From Alphaproteobacteria bacterium (lineage in GTDB: Bacteria; Pseudomonadota; Alphaproteobacteria; Micavibrionales; Micavibrionaceae), in NCBI GenBank assembly GCA_023384135.1, contig JAHDXS010000001.1, positions 806,001-870,000 of the forward strand: a stretch of 64,000 nucleotides of DNA, in the 5' to 3' direction. Shown piece by piece: positions 54,277 to 63,730 of this stretch. Positions within the stretch are counted from its first letter, which is position 1. Each line of letters begins with the position of its first letter. A program made the translations under genes and the position numbers. The notes under the pieces were generated by a model. It searched no databases. It was given only the letters and a program-made list of their open reading frames with translations, and was not told the DNA's origin.

Positions 54277-55914
54277 TCAGTTACCTGCGGCTGTCTCAGG
54301 AAAAAGTCGATCGCGGAACCTTTGCAGCTCGGCAAGCTGTCCTTCCCGGAAATTGGCTTTGTCCCATGAAAGATCAAGCGTCTTTCCTCCGCCTGGAGGA
54401 TAGACAACGACCGCGACATGCATCATATCGGTAACGATTTTGAGCAAATGCCTCCGCTTCTCCCGTGGCCACGTCACAGCGGTTTGAACGAGATAATCGA
54501 GATAATCGCGGGAAATAGGGCCTTTAACCTTGACTTCCCGGTCACCGAATGGGGCGGCTGAAACACCTTCAGGATAAAGCGCCTGACCCACCTTACTTTG
54601 AAGAAGTAGCCGAGCGCAGTGTTCGTTAAATGATCTTTCCCAAGAGATTTTCAGATTCTCCGCCCCATAAGGCATCGGATGATAATAATAACCGAGTTGA
54701 TAAAAATCCTGTGCCATCTGTTTTTCAAGAAAACCAAGGACACGCCCGTCTATAAACCAGCCTCGGCTGTCGGGATCGAGACCATCGACCTCGGCCCAGC
54801 GGAAAAGAATATCAGTGCATTTTTTATCGGCGAGTTCAGGATTGAATAAAAGTATATCCGGCACTGAAAAGGCTATATCTTTAACATAGTCCTTAAGAAC
54901 AGGATCTCTGTGCATAGCAACATAGAGATCCGTAAGACGCCCGTAACCGCGCAAATTCGGTAAACCTGCCAACTCCTGAAAGGCCTCGGCAACGCCATGA
55001 GACTTCTCATGGCTCAAGGTAAAATTCTTATTGAGAGGGTCTATATCGAAGAACATAAGGTAAATCTGACTATCACGTCCATTTGCAAGTCTGACCTTCA
55101 AGAAGGAATGAAAGACTTGCGCCCGCTCTGACGGCCCACTCGGGGGCATTGTCATTTTCCAGTACTTCCGATGAAGATAGGAAGAGACTGCCTGAGGCTT
55201 TGTTAGATAAATCGCCTCTATAATCTTTGAACCCGGAAAGCCTTTTTTGCGATTGGTCGTGCACGGATGGCCATCATAAGCGCCACGACAAAACATAAAA
55301 GATTGATATCCCGGGTCCTTGCTGTCGATAACCCGGTCGCCGTTTAAATCAAGTTCTTCAAGCCTTTCCCATAACGTCTCGTCGTTCGCTTCCAATAACT
55401 CGCCTCCATCATCAAGAAGGCCGTTGTTATTGCGGTCAATAAATAGCATCGCAGCCCGGTCAGTGACCCAGGAAACACGATCCCCTCCGCCGTTTTGATC
55501 CAAATCGAAATAGAATTTTGTATCGTCCGCAGAAACGAATAGGCGCTCCAACGACTCATCCGGTACGAGAGACACAACAAACGCACCAGCGCTCAGTGGC
55601 GGTTTATACTCATGATGTGAATTAAAGAGTAAGTAATGAATTTTAAAAACATTGAGCATAATTCCTGCGCGAAAGGCTTTGATGGGATACCAAAGCCCGT
55701 ATCCAACCGACCGCCAGTAATATTCGTCGTTGGTCTCGCCAATTTCCTTATGCGGCCAACGCCAAGTCGCCAGCCAATCCCGCCCCTTATAATCGGGTGT
55801 CGAAAAAAGAAGCCCAAGCCCTATGAGACACAGAGTATAGAACGCAATCGCTCTGTTTCGCCGGGAATCAGGCTCACGATAAACCTTATTATGAGGCGTG
55901 CTTCCATCACTCAT
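54277..55914 (-). CDS. large protein with EF-hand-like loops, unknown
   Basis: 545 residues. A membrane segment near the N-terminus ([17 protein letters not shown], about 23-39). Residues around 130-215 hold calcium-loop-like sequences: [27 protein letters not shown] and [12 protein letters not shown], similar to dockerin/EF-hand loops. The rest is unassigned and rich in aromatics. Probably anchored in the inner membrane with a periplasmic body. No family recognised. Confidence 0.55.
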   Translation of the reverse strand: MSDGSTPHNKVYREPDSRRNRAIAFYTLCLIGLGLLFSTPDYKGRDWLATWRWPHKEIGETNDEYYWRSVGYGLWYPIKAFRAGIMLNVFKIHYLLFNSHHEYKPPLSAGAFVVSLVPDESLERLFVSADDTKFYFDLDQNGGGDRVSWVTDRAAMLFIDRNNNGLLDDGGELLEANDETLWERLEELDLNGDRVIDSKDPGYQSFMFCRGAYDGHPCTTNRKKGFPGSKIIEAIYLTKPQAVSSYLHRKYWKMTMPPSGPSERAQVFHSFLKVRLANGRDSQIYLMFFDIDPLNKNFTLSHEKSHGVAEAFQELAGLPNLRGYGRLTDLYVAMHRDPVLKDYVKDIAFSVPDILLFNPELADKKCTDILFRWAEVDGLDPDSRGWFIDGRVLGFLEKQMAQDFYQLGYYYHPMPYGAENLKISWERSFNEHCARLLLQSKVGQALYPEGVSAAPFGDREVKVKGPISRDYLDYLVQTAVTWPREKRRHLLKIVTDMMHVAVVVYPPGGGKTLDLSWDKANFREGQLAELQRFRDRLFPETAAGN

Positions 55915-55958
55915 AAGGCGAACTTACAAGGAAATATCGTTGATGCAATAAAAAACGA

Positions 55959-56324
55959 TTACTGCGCGTAAGCCATATTATCGGCATCGAAGGCCAGATG
56001 AATGCTGTCGCCCACCCGGTGCCTGTGAGCCGCCTTTTTATAGGCCCGCTCAGCATCGCCCGGCTCCATCCCCGGCTTGACGGAAAAGCATACGCCCCGG
56101 TAATTGACCAGAACGTCCGTATTCGCCTGCCGTCCGCGAGCCACAGCCAGACGATGCGCCTTGGCCACGTTTAAAGCCACGTCGATGCAGTCATCAAGGC
56201 TTGTTGCGAAATTATTCGTAAAAAGAACGACGCGCGGCCCCTGCTCGGAGTGCTGGATTTTATAGCCGACGGAGGGGTTTGCCTCCAAAATTTCATGAAT
56301 ATTGAAATAAGTAGCCGTGGCCAT
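55959..56324 (-). CDS. small soluble protein, unknown
   Basis: 121 residues. ATATYFNIHEILEANPSVGYKIQHSEQGPRVVLFTNNFATSLDDCIDVALNVAKAHRLAVARGRQANTDV. No clear domain. ATG preceded by GGAGG. Followed by the EF-hand-like gene after 45 bp on the same strand. Confidence 0.5.
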   Translation of the reverse strand: MATATYFNIHEILEANPSVGYKIQHSEQGPRVVLFTNNFATSLDDCIDVALNVAKAHRLAVARGRQANTDVLVNYRGVCFSVKPGMEPGDAERAYKKAAHRHRVGDSIHLAFDADNMAYAQ

Positions 56325-56408
56325 AGCGCACGCCCTCCCTAATAAAAATCAAGTAAAGAAAAAATGTTAAAATATAAGGGCGGCATAAGTCAAAATAAAT
56401 TCTATATC

Positions 56409-57113
56409 TTAACCCCGCCTTTCATCGTCCCACTGTCCGCTCGCGCGGTTGAAATGCCCATCCCGCCGGATCATCCCGAGGAGATGGATGAACAGCTTGA
56501 ACACGTCGAGATAGAGCGCCGCCACCGCCGCCACATGCGCGTCGGTCGGATAGCGCCGCACGATCTCGGAGGTTTGGTAAAGAATGTACGCGACCGCCCC
56601 GGAAATCCCGAGCAGGTGAAACGCCGTCCAGTTCATGTCGAGAGGCACGAAAATCCCATACACACCCGCGCAGATCAAAAGCGCAAGCCCCGCAAACGTA
56701 AACGTTCGGAGAAATTCGAAATCGCGCTTGCTGAACAGCACAGTGATGCTCAGAACCGTAAAGATCATCAGCGTGAGCAGAAACGACAGCGCCAGAAGCT
56801 GCGCCTGCCCGGCCTCCGCGATATACCGCGCGGCGGGTGAAAACATATACCCCCCGAAGCCTGAAAACGTGAAAAGCGCCGCATAGTTCAGCACGGGCCG
56901 CTGGCTGACGAACGCCAGACCGATCGACAGGGCGATAAAGATCACACCCATCAGGGGGTACCAGTCGGCCGTCTGCTTGACCAGTATCCCGTACCACGTG
57001 CCGCCCGCCGCGACGATCAGCGTAAAGACCAGCAAAAGATACACCCGCGCCAGAAACACGCTTCGCGGGGGCAAGGGCCGGGAATCCTGTATTTCTGCAA
57101 CGGCTGTATCCAT
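56409..57113 (-). CDS. Bax-inhibitor-1/YccA family membrane protein
   Basis: 234 residues with seven hydrophobic helices. Family features: RVYLLLVFTLIVAAGGTWYG, GFGGYMFSPAARYI and AVAYILYQTSEIVRRYPTDAHVAAVAALYLDVFKLFIHLLGMI, where two Asp near the end form the proton/calcium sensor described in this family. Inner-membrane calcium leak channel or stress protein. Confidence 0.92.
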   Translation of the reverse strand: MDTAVAEIQDSRPLPPRSVFLARVYLLLVFTLIVAAGGTWYGILVKQTADWYPLMGVIFIALSIGLAFVSQRPVLNYAALFTFSGFGGYMFSPAARYIAEAGQAQLLALSFLLTLMIFTVLSITVLFSKRDFEFLRTFTFAGLALLICAGVYGIFVPLDMNWTAFHLLGISGAVAYILYQTSEIVRRYPTDAHVAAVAALYLDVFKLFIHLLGMIRRDGHFNRASGQWDDERRG

Positions 57114-57207
57114 AAAACGAACCTTTCAAAAACTCCTAAAAATTTAGTCTTTCCAGTACGTTAAAACAATAAAAAAGGTCGAAAATGCCCCTCGCCCGTA
57201 TTTTTTC

Positions 57208-57236
57208 TTGTCTTGGCAGAAAGCTGCAAATATTAT
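57208..57236 (+). promoter_or_regulatory. sigma70-type promoter
   Basis: TTGTCT, 17 bases, TATTAT; 30 bases before the ATG at 57267, with AGGGA between. Confidence 0.5.
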
Positions 57237-57266
57237 GACCAAAAATAAGAGTCAGGGATGATAAAC

Positions 57267-57692
57267 ATGGGTAAGTCACTTTTCCGCAACGCCGACACCG
57301 ATTCCATCGACACGCAACTGGGATACGACACCCGTGGCGGTATGCGTAAGGCCTTCGAGGGCTCGGTTGGTGCCTTGGGCGGCGCAACGATGTATATCAT
57401 CCGGGGCATAGGCAAAACGGTCGCGGTAACCTTTGCGATTGCCGTCGGCGGCACAGCCGCTCTGGTCGCAGGAAACAAGCTGCTTGAAGAACCGCAGCCC
57501 GTCGATATCGAAACCTTCATGCAGCAATACGGGATACAAGGCACGCCCGAGGAATTCATCGAAAAGCTGCTCAAGGACGGCACCATCAATCCGGAACTCA
57601 TCCCCCACGCGGAACCTGACCCCGAGGTCGAAAAGGGCCAGAAACTTCTGCCCGGCGAAATCATCGAACCCAAACAAACGCTGGAAGTTTGA
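57267..57692 (+). CDS. small membrane-associated protein, unknown
   Basis: 141 residues from the ATG at 57267, 8 bases after AGGGA; an ATG nine bases earlier overlaps that site. One hydrophobic segment (about 40-62, TMYIIRGIGKTVAVTFAIAVGGTAALVAG), then an acidic C-terminal part (EEPQPVDIETFMQQYGIQGTPEEFIEKLLKDG). Unknown. Confidence 0.55.
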   Translation: MGKSLFRNADTDSIDTQLGYDTRGGMRKAFEGSVGALGGATMYIIRGIGKTVAVTFAIAVGGTAALVAGNKLLEEPQPVDIETFMQQYGIQGTPEEFIEKLLKDGTINPELIPHAEPDPEVEKGQKLLPGEIIEPKQTLEV

Positions 57693-57699
57693 TCAAGTT

Positions 57700-57862
57700 T
57701 TAAGCGTCATTGCGAGGAATCCTGTTAAGGCTGACGAAGCAATCTATGGCCGTATGGATTGCTTCACCCGCTCACACGGGCTCGCAATGACGGGAATTTA
57801 TGCATCTGCGCCTTTGATTTTTCCCCTTCCCTCTCCTCGCCGACGGGCAGAGGGATAAAGGG
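57700..57862. repeat. dispersed palindromic repeats, copy D
   Basis: An R3-type inverted pair: CATTGCGAGGAATCC...GAAGCAATC followed by its mirror GATTGCTTCACCCGC...GCTCGCAATGACG (57708-57795). Then CCCTTCCCTCTCC and GGGAGAGGGG (57830-57870) form another stem. The whole gap 57693-57934 has no gene. Confidence 0.75.
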
Positions 57863-57934
57863 AGAGGGGCCATCGGAAGCAGTAAAACAAAATGCCGCTG
57901 GAAAACCAAGCCTTTGAATGGTATGTAAAATCCC

Positions 57935-59611
57935 ATGACAAAAGACATCGACACCGACATCGCCATGAATTGCCGCACCTGGGCCTTCGAGGAGGCCAAG
58001 GGGGTATTGAAACGCCTGCGCGCCATCGGCAAGGGCGAGGTCAAGACGCCCGAAAAGGGGTATGTCGTGTTCGAGACGGGTTACGGCCCCTCCGGCCTGC
58101 CGCATATTGGCACGTTCGGGGAAGTTTGCCGTACCACGATGGTCATGCGCGCCTTTCAGCGCCTCTCGGATATCCCAACGAAACTGATCTGCTTCTCCGA
58201 CGATATGGACGGGCTGCGCAAGGTGCCCACGAACGTCCCCAATCAGGACAGGCTGGCCAAGGCGCTCGGCATGCCGCTGACCAGCGTTCCCAACCCGTTC
58301 GACGACTCCCCGTATAAAAGCTTCGGCGCACACAACAACGCGCGGCTGCGCGAATTCCTCGACGGCTTCGGCTTCGAGTATGAGTTCCTGAGTTCCACGG
58401 AAGATTGCTACAAGCCCGGCAAGTTCGACGCGACATTGAAACTGATGCTCCAGAAATATCAGGAGATCCGCGAGGCTGTCCTCCCGCTGCTGGGAGAGGA
58501 ACGCTCAGCCACCTATTCGCCGATCTTCCCGATCGTGCAGAAAAAGGGATCAGACGAGCCGCACCCCGTCATCCTGCACAATGCGGGCCTGAAGGGCATC
58601 GACGATCTTGAAAACGGCATCGCGACCTTCGAGGTTCTGGACGACAGCGAGTTCGAGCGCACCGGATACAAGGCGGGCGAAACCGTCACGCAATCCATCC
58701 TGAAAGGCGGCTGCAAGGCGCAATGGCGGGCCGACTGGGCGCTGCGATGGTATGCGCTGGACGTGGACTATGAGATGGCTGGAAAAGACCTCGTGACCGC
58801 CGCCGACGTCGCCGCGAACATCGTAAAAATCCTCGGCGGGCGCGGCCCGGCGGGCTTCCGTTACGAATTGTTTCTCGACGAAAAGGGCGAGAAGATTTCA
58901 AAGTCCAAAGGCAACGGCCTCTCGATGGAGGAATGGCTGACCTACGCGCCGCATGAATCGCTGGCCTATTACATGTTCCAGCGCCCCACGAGCGCGAAGA
59001 AACTTTATTTCGACATCATCCCGAAGGCGGTTGACGAATACATCATGGATGTCGAGAAGCTCGCGGAACAGGAACCGGCCAAAAAACTCGACAACCCGGC
59101 ATGGTATATCCATGACGGCGTAATCCCCGAGGGCCAGCACAGCCCGATCTCATTCGCGCTGCTCCTGAACCTCGTGAACGGCGCACACAGCGAAGACCCG
59201 AAAGTGATCTGGAACTACATCCGCCGCTACGCGCCAGACGCCAGCCCGGAAAAATCACTGCTGCTCGACCGCCTCGTGAAATACGCGATCCAGTATTACC
59301 GAGACTTCGTGCTGCCGGAAAAGAAATACCGGGAGCCGGACGCCCGCGAACGCGCCGCGCTGGGCGCCTTGGCCGCCGCGCTCAAGAATATGGATCAGGG
59401 CCTGCCCGCCGAGGACTACATGACCGCCGTGTTTACAGCGGGCAAGGAAAACGGCTACGAGAAGGACCGGCTCCGCGACTGGTTCCAGGCGCTATATCAG
59501 GTGCTGCTAGGGCAGGATCAGGGGCCGCGCTTCGGCTCCTTCGTCGCGCTCTACGGCGCACAGGAAACCGTCTCCCTTATCGAAAGCGCCCTGCAACGCA
59601 AGGCGGCTTGA
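57935..59611 (+). CDS. lysS: lysyl-tRNA synthetase, class I
   Basis: 558 residues. Class I Rossmann enzyme charging tRNA-Lys: HIGH-type motif GLPHIGT and KMSKS-type motif KISKSKGNGLS, with an all-helical C-terminal anticodon region. Class I LysRS replaces the usual class II enzyme in alphaproteobacteria and archaea. Full length. Confidence 0.96.
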   Translation: MTKDIDTDIAMNCRTWAFEEAKGVLKRLRAIGKGEVKTPEKGYVVFETGYGPSGLPHIGTFGEVCRTTMVMRAFQRLSDIPTKLICFSDDMDGLRKVPTNVPNQDRLAKALGMPLTSVPNPFDDSPYKSFGAHNNARLREFLDGFGFEYEFLSSTEDCYKPGKFDATLKLMLQKYQEIREAVLPLLGEERSATYSPIFPIVQKKGSDEPHPVILHNAGLKGIDDLENGIATFEVLDDSEFERTGYKAGETVTQSILKGGCKAQWRADWALRWYALDVDYEMAGKDLVTAADVAANIVKILGGRGPAGFRYELFLDEKGEKISKSKGNGLSMEEWLTYAPHESLAYYMFQRPTSAKKLYFDIIPKAVDEYIMDVEKLAEQEPAKKLDNPAWYIHDGVIPEGQHSPISFALLLNLVNGAHSEDPKVIWNYIRRYAPDASPEKSLLLDRLVKYAIQYYRDFVLPEKKYREPDARERAALGALAAALKNMDQGLPAEDYMTAVFTAGKENGYEKDRLRDWFQALYQVLLGQDQGPRFGSFVALYGAQETVSLIESALQRKAA

Positions 59612-59621
59612 AGCGCACATT

Positions 59622-59808
59622 GTCATGCCCCGCCCCCTTGTCATTCCCGCGAAGGCGGGAATCCAGTCAAGCAGCATCCGTGGATTCCGGCCTGCGCCGG
59701 AATGACAAACTAGAGAGCCGTCCGCGTTGTGTTCGTTGTGTTTCAAAAAAAGCTTCGCTTCTTCGTGATTCAATCTGGATCCCCGCTTTCGCGGGGATGA
59801 CAGGGAGG
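59622..59808. repeat. dispersed palindromic repeats, copy E
   Basis: One R1 (TCATTCCCGCGAAGG, GCGGGAATCCAGT, then GGATTCCGGCC, GCCGGAATGAC; 59641-59706) and a half R1 in reverse orientation (GGATCCCCGC, GCGGGGATGACA; 59773-59803). Gap 59612-59818 has no gene. Confidence 0.85.
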
Positions 59809-59818
59809 ACGAAGACTT

Positions 59819-60499
59819 TTAAGTCTTTAACCCCGTCACATCAAACCCCGCATCGGGAAATCCGAATTTTTCCTGATCGAAGACTTCGTCGGCCTTATTC
59901 AGCTTCACGCCTTCGCGCCAGTGCGTGACGATCACACCCAATTCAGGCCGGGGCCGATCCTCGGGCATCGCGCCCGGCGTGCCGAGATGCACGAACCCCG
60001 CGATATGATCACGCTCATCCAAACCGAGATAGGATTTGAACGCAGGATGAAACGCATACCACTCCGTCACCCAAGACGCGCCGTAGCCGCTGGCATGCGC
60101 CGCGAGGGAAAGATTCATCCCCACCGCCCCGGCAGACAGAAATTGCTCCCATAGCGGCTTGTTGCCCTTGCGCATCCGCGACACGATGGCCACGACAACG
60201 GGCGAGCGGGAAAAGCGCGTTTCCTCGATCCGCAACCGCTCCTCGGACGCATCAGGATTCTCGGATTTAAAAATGTCGCGGACCTTCGCGCCCACCTGTT
60301 CGCTCCACACCCCGTGAAACACGATGAAATACCACGGCGCAAGCTTGCCGTGATCGGGCACCCGCGTCGCCGCGCGCAAGATCAGCTCAAGCTCGATCTC
60401 GCTCGGCCCCGGCGCGTGAAGATCCTGCACGTTGGCGCTGCGCCGCCGCAGAAGATAATCGAGAACCTCTTCGGATTTTTTTCCGCAATAGACCGTCAC
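59819..60499 (-). CDS. nitroreductase-family flavoprotein
   Basis: 226 residues. FMN-binding pattern: LLRRRSANVQDLHAPGPSEIELELILRAATRVPDHGKLAPWYFIVF, AGAVGMNLSLAAHASGYGASWVTEW and GFVHLGTPGAMPEDRPRP. Resembles the YdjA-like group. Reduces nitro compounds or quinones using NAD(P)H; physiological substrate unknown. Confidence 0.9.
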   Translation of the reverse strand: MTVYCGKKSEEVLDYLLRRRSANVQDLHAPGPSEIELELILRAATRVPDHGKLAPWYFIVFHGVWSEQVGAKVRDIFKSENPDASEERLRIEETRFSRSPVVVAIVSRMRKGNKPLWEQFLSAGAVGMNLSLAAHASGYGASWVTEWYAFHPAFKSYLGLDERDHIAGFVHLGTPGAMPEDRPRPELGVIVTHWREGVKLNKADEVFDQEKFGFPDAGFDVTGLKT

Positions 60500-60588
60500 G
60501 CCGCCCTCCGTTCTTCAAAAACACAGGCGATACTATACAGGCGCAGAGCGCCGCGATTGAAACAAAAATTTTCAGGGATCGGAGAAAA

Positions 60589-60792
60589 TCAGACAGGGCC
60601 GTCGTAGTCGAGCCCGTCATCGTCATGCGAGGTCGCTTGCACCCGGGTTCCCTGCTCAATGTCTTGAAGCATCTGCTGCGCCACGGCCGGTGAGACTTCC
60701 GTGTAGCTGCCGTCGGGATTCGGAAACTTTCCCTGCGCCAGCATCATGCGGAGCTTTAACGTCTGTGTATCGCGGTCTTCGAGCGCACTCAT
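60589..60792 (-). CDS. small acidic protein, unknown
   Basis: 67 residues: MSALEDRDTQTLKLRMMLAQGKFPNPDGSYTEVSPAVAQQMLQDIEQGTRV and an Asp-rich end. No domain recognised. Divergent from the helicase gene with 114 bp between. Confidence 0.45.
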   Translation of the reverse strand: MSALEDRDTQTLKLRMMLAQGKFPNPDGSYTEVSPAVAQQMLQDIEQGTRVQATSHDDDGLDYDGPV

Positions 60793-60906
60793 GGTTCACT
60801 AACCTCTAAAAGCTTATTTGTGCAAAGTTTCACAAATGAAAGTTAATAAAGACATAATACTAATCTTTGAGGGGATTTGTCCAAAAAAACATGCTATATC
60901 GGGTTG

Positions 60907-63696
60907 ATGAGTGCCCCGCAGCCGCAGAAATCCTCACAAAACCGCGAAAATCCGCGCATCGAATTGCCCGCGATTCCCACCCTGTGCGTCAACAGCCGCG
61001 AAGCCGCCCTGATGACCGCAGACGGCGAGATCAAGACCCTGCCGCACGAACAGGCGCGGATGATCCTGCACAAAAAGCCCGCCATCGTCTGCCACGCGCC
61101 GTTCACCCGCGCCCGTCTGGGCATGGAGGAAATTATCCCCTTCGACGTGCTGGAGCTGTTCGCCTTCGTGCGCCCCGGCGCGTTCTGCGTCCCGACCCCC
61201 TCGGGCCTCGCCCGCGCCTTGTATCTGCGCGCCCCCGAACATCTGGAGGACGCGCCCGCGACGCTTCTCGAATGCGTTTCCGTGCTGCTGAAAAATTTGC
61301 AGGACGATCCGTTCAGGGAAAAAGCGCCCGTCCTGCCCATCGCCGCCGTGATGGGACTGAACGGCAAGGGCTGGCCGTGGACACCGTTTATTTTTTCCGC
61401 GCTGGGCGAAACTTACGACCCGCTGACCGACACGCCCTCGCGCGGCGCCCTCAACGTCTGGAAGCATCTGCCCGAGTGGGCGCAGGACGCCCCGCCCCCG
61501 CCGGAATCGCAAGAACCCGTGAGCGAGGAGGAAACGCAGGAGCGCCTCACCGAACTTCTGAGCGGCAGCGACAAGGCCGCAGAGTTAAGGCCGCAGCAAA
61601 AAGCCTACGCCAACGCTGTGGCCGCCGCCTTCGCCCCGGTGGAGGACGAGTCCGCCCCGCGCATCGTTCTGGCCGAGGCCGGGACGGGCGTCGGGAAGAC
61701 GCTAGGCTATCTCGCCCCCGCCAGCGTCTGGGCCGAGAAGAACGACGCCAGCGTCTGGATCTCCACCTATACCCGCAACCTGCAACGCCAGATCGACTCC
61801 GAACTCGACCGCCTCTATCCCAACCCGGTGGTGAAGGACGCGCTTGTGACCGTCCGCAAAGGACGGGAAAATTATCTCTGCCTGCTGAACCTCGAAGACG
61901 CCGCCGCCGCAGCCGCGACGACCTACACGCCGCAGCACGCCGTTGCCGCCGGGATCATGGCGCGGTGGACCGCCGCCACGCGCGACGGCGATTTGAGCGG
62001 CCCGGACTTTCCCGGCTGGCTCGCAGGCATCCTCTCCCCACAAAACACCTACGGCCTCGCCGACCGCAGGGGCGAGTGTATTTTCTCCGCCTGCGACCAT
62101 TATCACCGCTGTTTCGTCGAACGCTCCATCCGCAAATCCAAACGCGCGCGCATCGTCGTGGCCAACCATGCGCTGGTGATGATCCAGTCCGCCCTCTCCG
62201 CCCCCGGCGAAGATATGCCTTCGCGCTATGTGTTCGACGAGGGGCATCATCTGTTCGACGCCGCCGACAGCGCCTTCGCCGCCCGCCTGACCGCGCGGGA
62301 GATGAACGATTTGCGCCGCTGGATTCTCGGCACCGAAGGCGGACGCAAGAGCCGCGCACGCGGCCTCAAGCGCCGCATCGAGGATCTGATGGAGGGCGAC
62401 GCGACCGCGCAAAAGGCGCTCGAAGACATTCTCCACCACGCCCGCATCCTCGCCGCGCCCGGCTGGGGAAAACGGATACAAGAGAACAAGATGGAAGGCC
62501 CGGGCGAGAAATTCCTCGCCGAAGTTTATCGGCAGGTTCAGGCCCGCGCCGAAGGCCGCGACGGCCCCTACTCGCTCGAAACGCCGCTGCACCCCGCCAA
62601 CCCGGAGCTTCTGGGCGCGGCGGAAAAACTGAAAGACTCCCTGACGAAACTCTTCAAGCCGCTCTCCGCCCTCGCCCGCCATATCGCCAAAAAACTCGAA
62701 GACGACGAAGGCTTTATGGATGCCGATACGCGCAAACGTCTCGACGCGGTGGCGCGTTCGCTCGAACGCCGCGCACAGTTGACTCTGCGCGGCTGGATCG
62801 GCCTTCTCGAAGCGCTCAAGGAAGAATCCAAAACGCCGGGCTTCGTGGACTGGCTGGAGATCGAGCGCATCGACAGCCGCGCGACCGACATCGGCGCTTG
62901 CCGCCACTATATCGACCCGATGAAACCCTTCGCCGCCAGCCTGCGCCCACATTTGCACGGCATGGCGGTGACCTCCGCCACGCTGCGCGACACGGCGAGC
63001 AGCGCGGATGACGGCGATTGGAAATCCGCACGAGAAAGATCGGGAGCACTCTATCTCTCCGCCGAGCGGCGCGAAGAGTCTTTCCCCTCCCCTTACGATT
63101 ATGCGGCGCAAACGAAAATCTTCATCATCAATGACGTGAGCAAGGACGAAGCCGGACAGGTCGCCGGAGCGTTCCGCGCGTTATTTAAGGCGAGCCGCGG
63201 CGGCGGGCTGGGCCTGTTCACCTCCATCATGCGGCTGCGCGCCGTTCACGCGAAAATCGCGGGCGATCTGGAACAGGCGGGCATTCCCCTTTACGCGCAA
63301 CATATCGACGCCATCGACACCGGAACGCTGGTGGACATGTTCCGCGACGAGCCGCACTCCTGCCTGCTCGGCACCGACGCGGTGCGCGACGGCGTGGACG
63401 TGCCGGGGGAATCGCTGCGCCTGATCGTCTTCGACCGCGTACCGTGGCCGCGCCCCTCCATCCTGCACAAGGCCCGCCGCGAAGCCTTCGGCAAGAAGGA
63501 CTACGACGACATGATTACCCGCCTCAAGCTCAAGCAGGCCTATGGCCGCCTGATCCGCCGGGAGACAGACAAAGGCGTCTTCGTGATGCTGGACTCCCGC
63601 CTGCCCTCGCGCCTTCTGGAAGCCTTCCCGCCGGGGGTGGAGGTCCGCAAGACGGGACTGGCCGAAACCGTTGAGGAAATCCGCAATTTTCTATAA
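60907..63696 (+). CDS. dinG: DinG/XPD-type iron-sulphur helicase
   Basis: 929 residues from the ATG at 60907; a TTG 30 bases upstream is less likely. Walker A EAGTGVGKT (about 268-276), four cysteines in the right region for a 4Fe-4S cluster (NYLCLL and GECIFSACDHYHRCF), DEAH-type box FDEGHH, and motif VI KQAYGRLIRR near the end. The first 220 residues are an extra N-terminal part (TLCVNSREAALM...). A 5'-3' helicase for unusual structures or damage. Confidence 0.9.
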   Translation: MSAPQPQKSSQNRENPRIELPAIPTLCVNSREAALMTADGEIKTLPHEQARMILHKKPAIVCHAPFTRARLGMEEIIPFDVLELFAFVRPGAFCVPTPSGLARALYLRAPEHLEDAPATLLECVSVLLKNLQDDPFREKAPVLPIAAVMGLNGKGWPWTPFIFSALGETYDPLTDTPSRGALNVWKHLPEWAQDAPPPPESQEPVSEEETQERLTELLSGSDKAAELRPQQKAYANAVAAAFAPVEDESAPRIVLAEAGTGVGKTLGYLAPASVWAEKNDASVWISTYTRNLQRQIDSELDRLYPNPVVKDALVTVRKGRENYLCLLNLEDAAAAAATTYTPQHAVAAGIMARWTAATRDGDLSGPDFPGWLAGILSPQNTYGLADRRGECIFSACDHYHRCFVERSIRKSKRARIVVANHALVMIQSALSAPGEDMPSRYVFDEGHHLFDAADSAFAARLTAREMNDLRRWILGTEGGRKSRARGLKRRIEDLMEGDATAQKALEDILHHARILAAPGWGKRIQENKMEGPGEKFLAEVYRQVQARAEGRDGPYSLETPLHPANPELLGAAEKLKDSLTKLFKPLSALARHIAKKLEDDEGFMDADTRKRLDAVARSLERRAQLTLRGWIGLLEALKEESKTPGFVDWLEIERIDSRATDIGACRHYIDPMKPFAASLRPHLHGMAVTSATLRDTASSADDGDWKSARERSGALYLSAERREESFPSPYDYAAQTKIFIINDVSKDEAGQVAGAFRALFKASRGGGLGLFTSIMRLRAVHAKIAGDLEQAGIPLYAQHIDAIDTGTLVDMFRDEPHSCLLGTDAVRDGVDVPGESLRLIVFDRVPWPRPSILHKARREAFGKKDYDDMITRLKLKQAYGRLIRRETDKGVFVMLDSRLPSRLLEAFPPGVEVRKTGLAETVEEIRNFL

Positions 63697-63730
63697 TATG
63701 CGGCTATAAGCGGTAAAAGCGGGAAACCGG

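Noticed and set aside
60867..63011. A 714-codon plus-strand frame overlapping dinG
   Set aside because: Almost entirely Arg, Pro and Gly; out of frame with the helicase motifs. Shadow of dinG.
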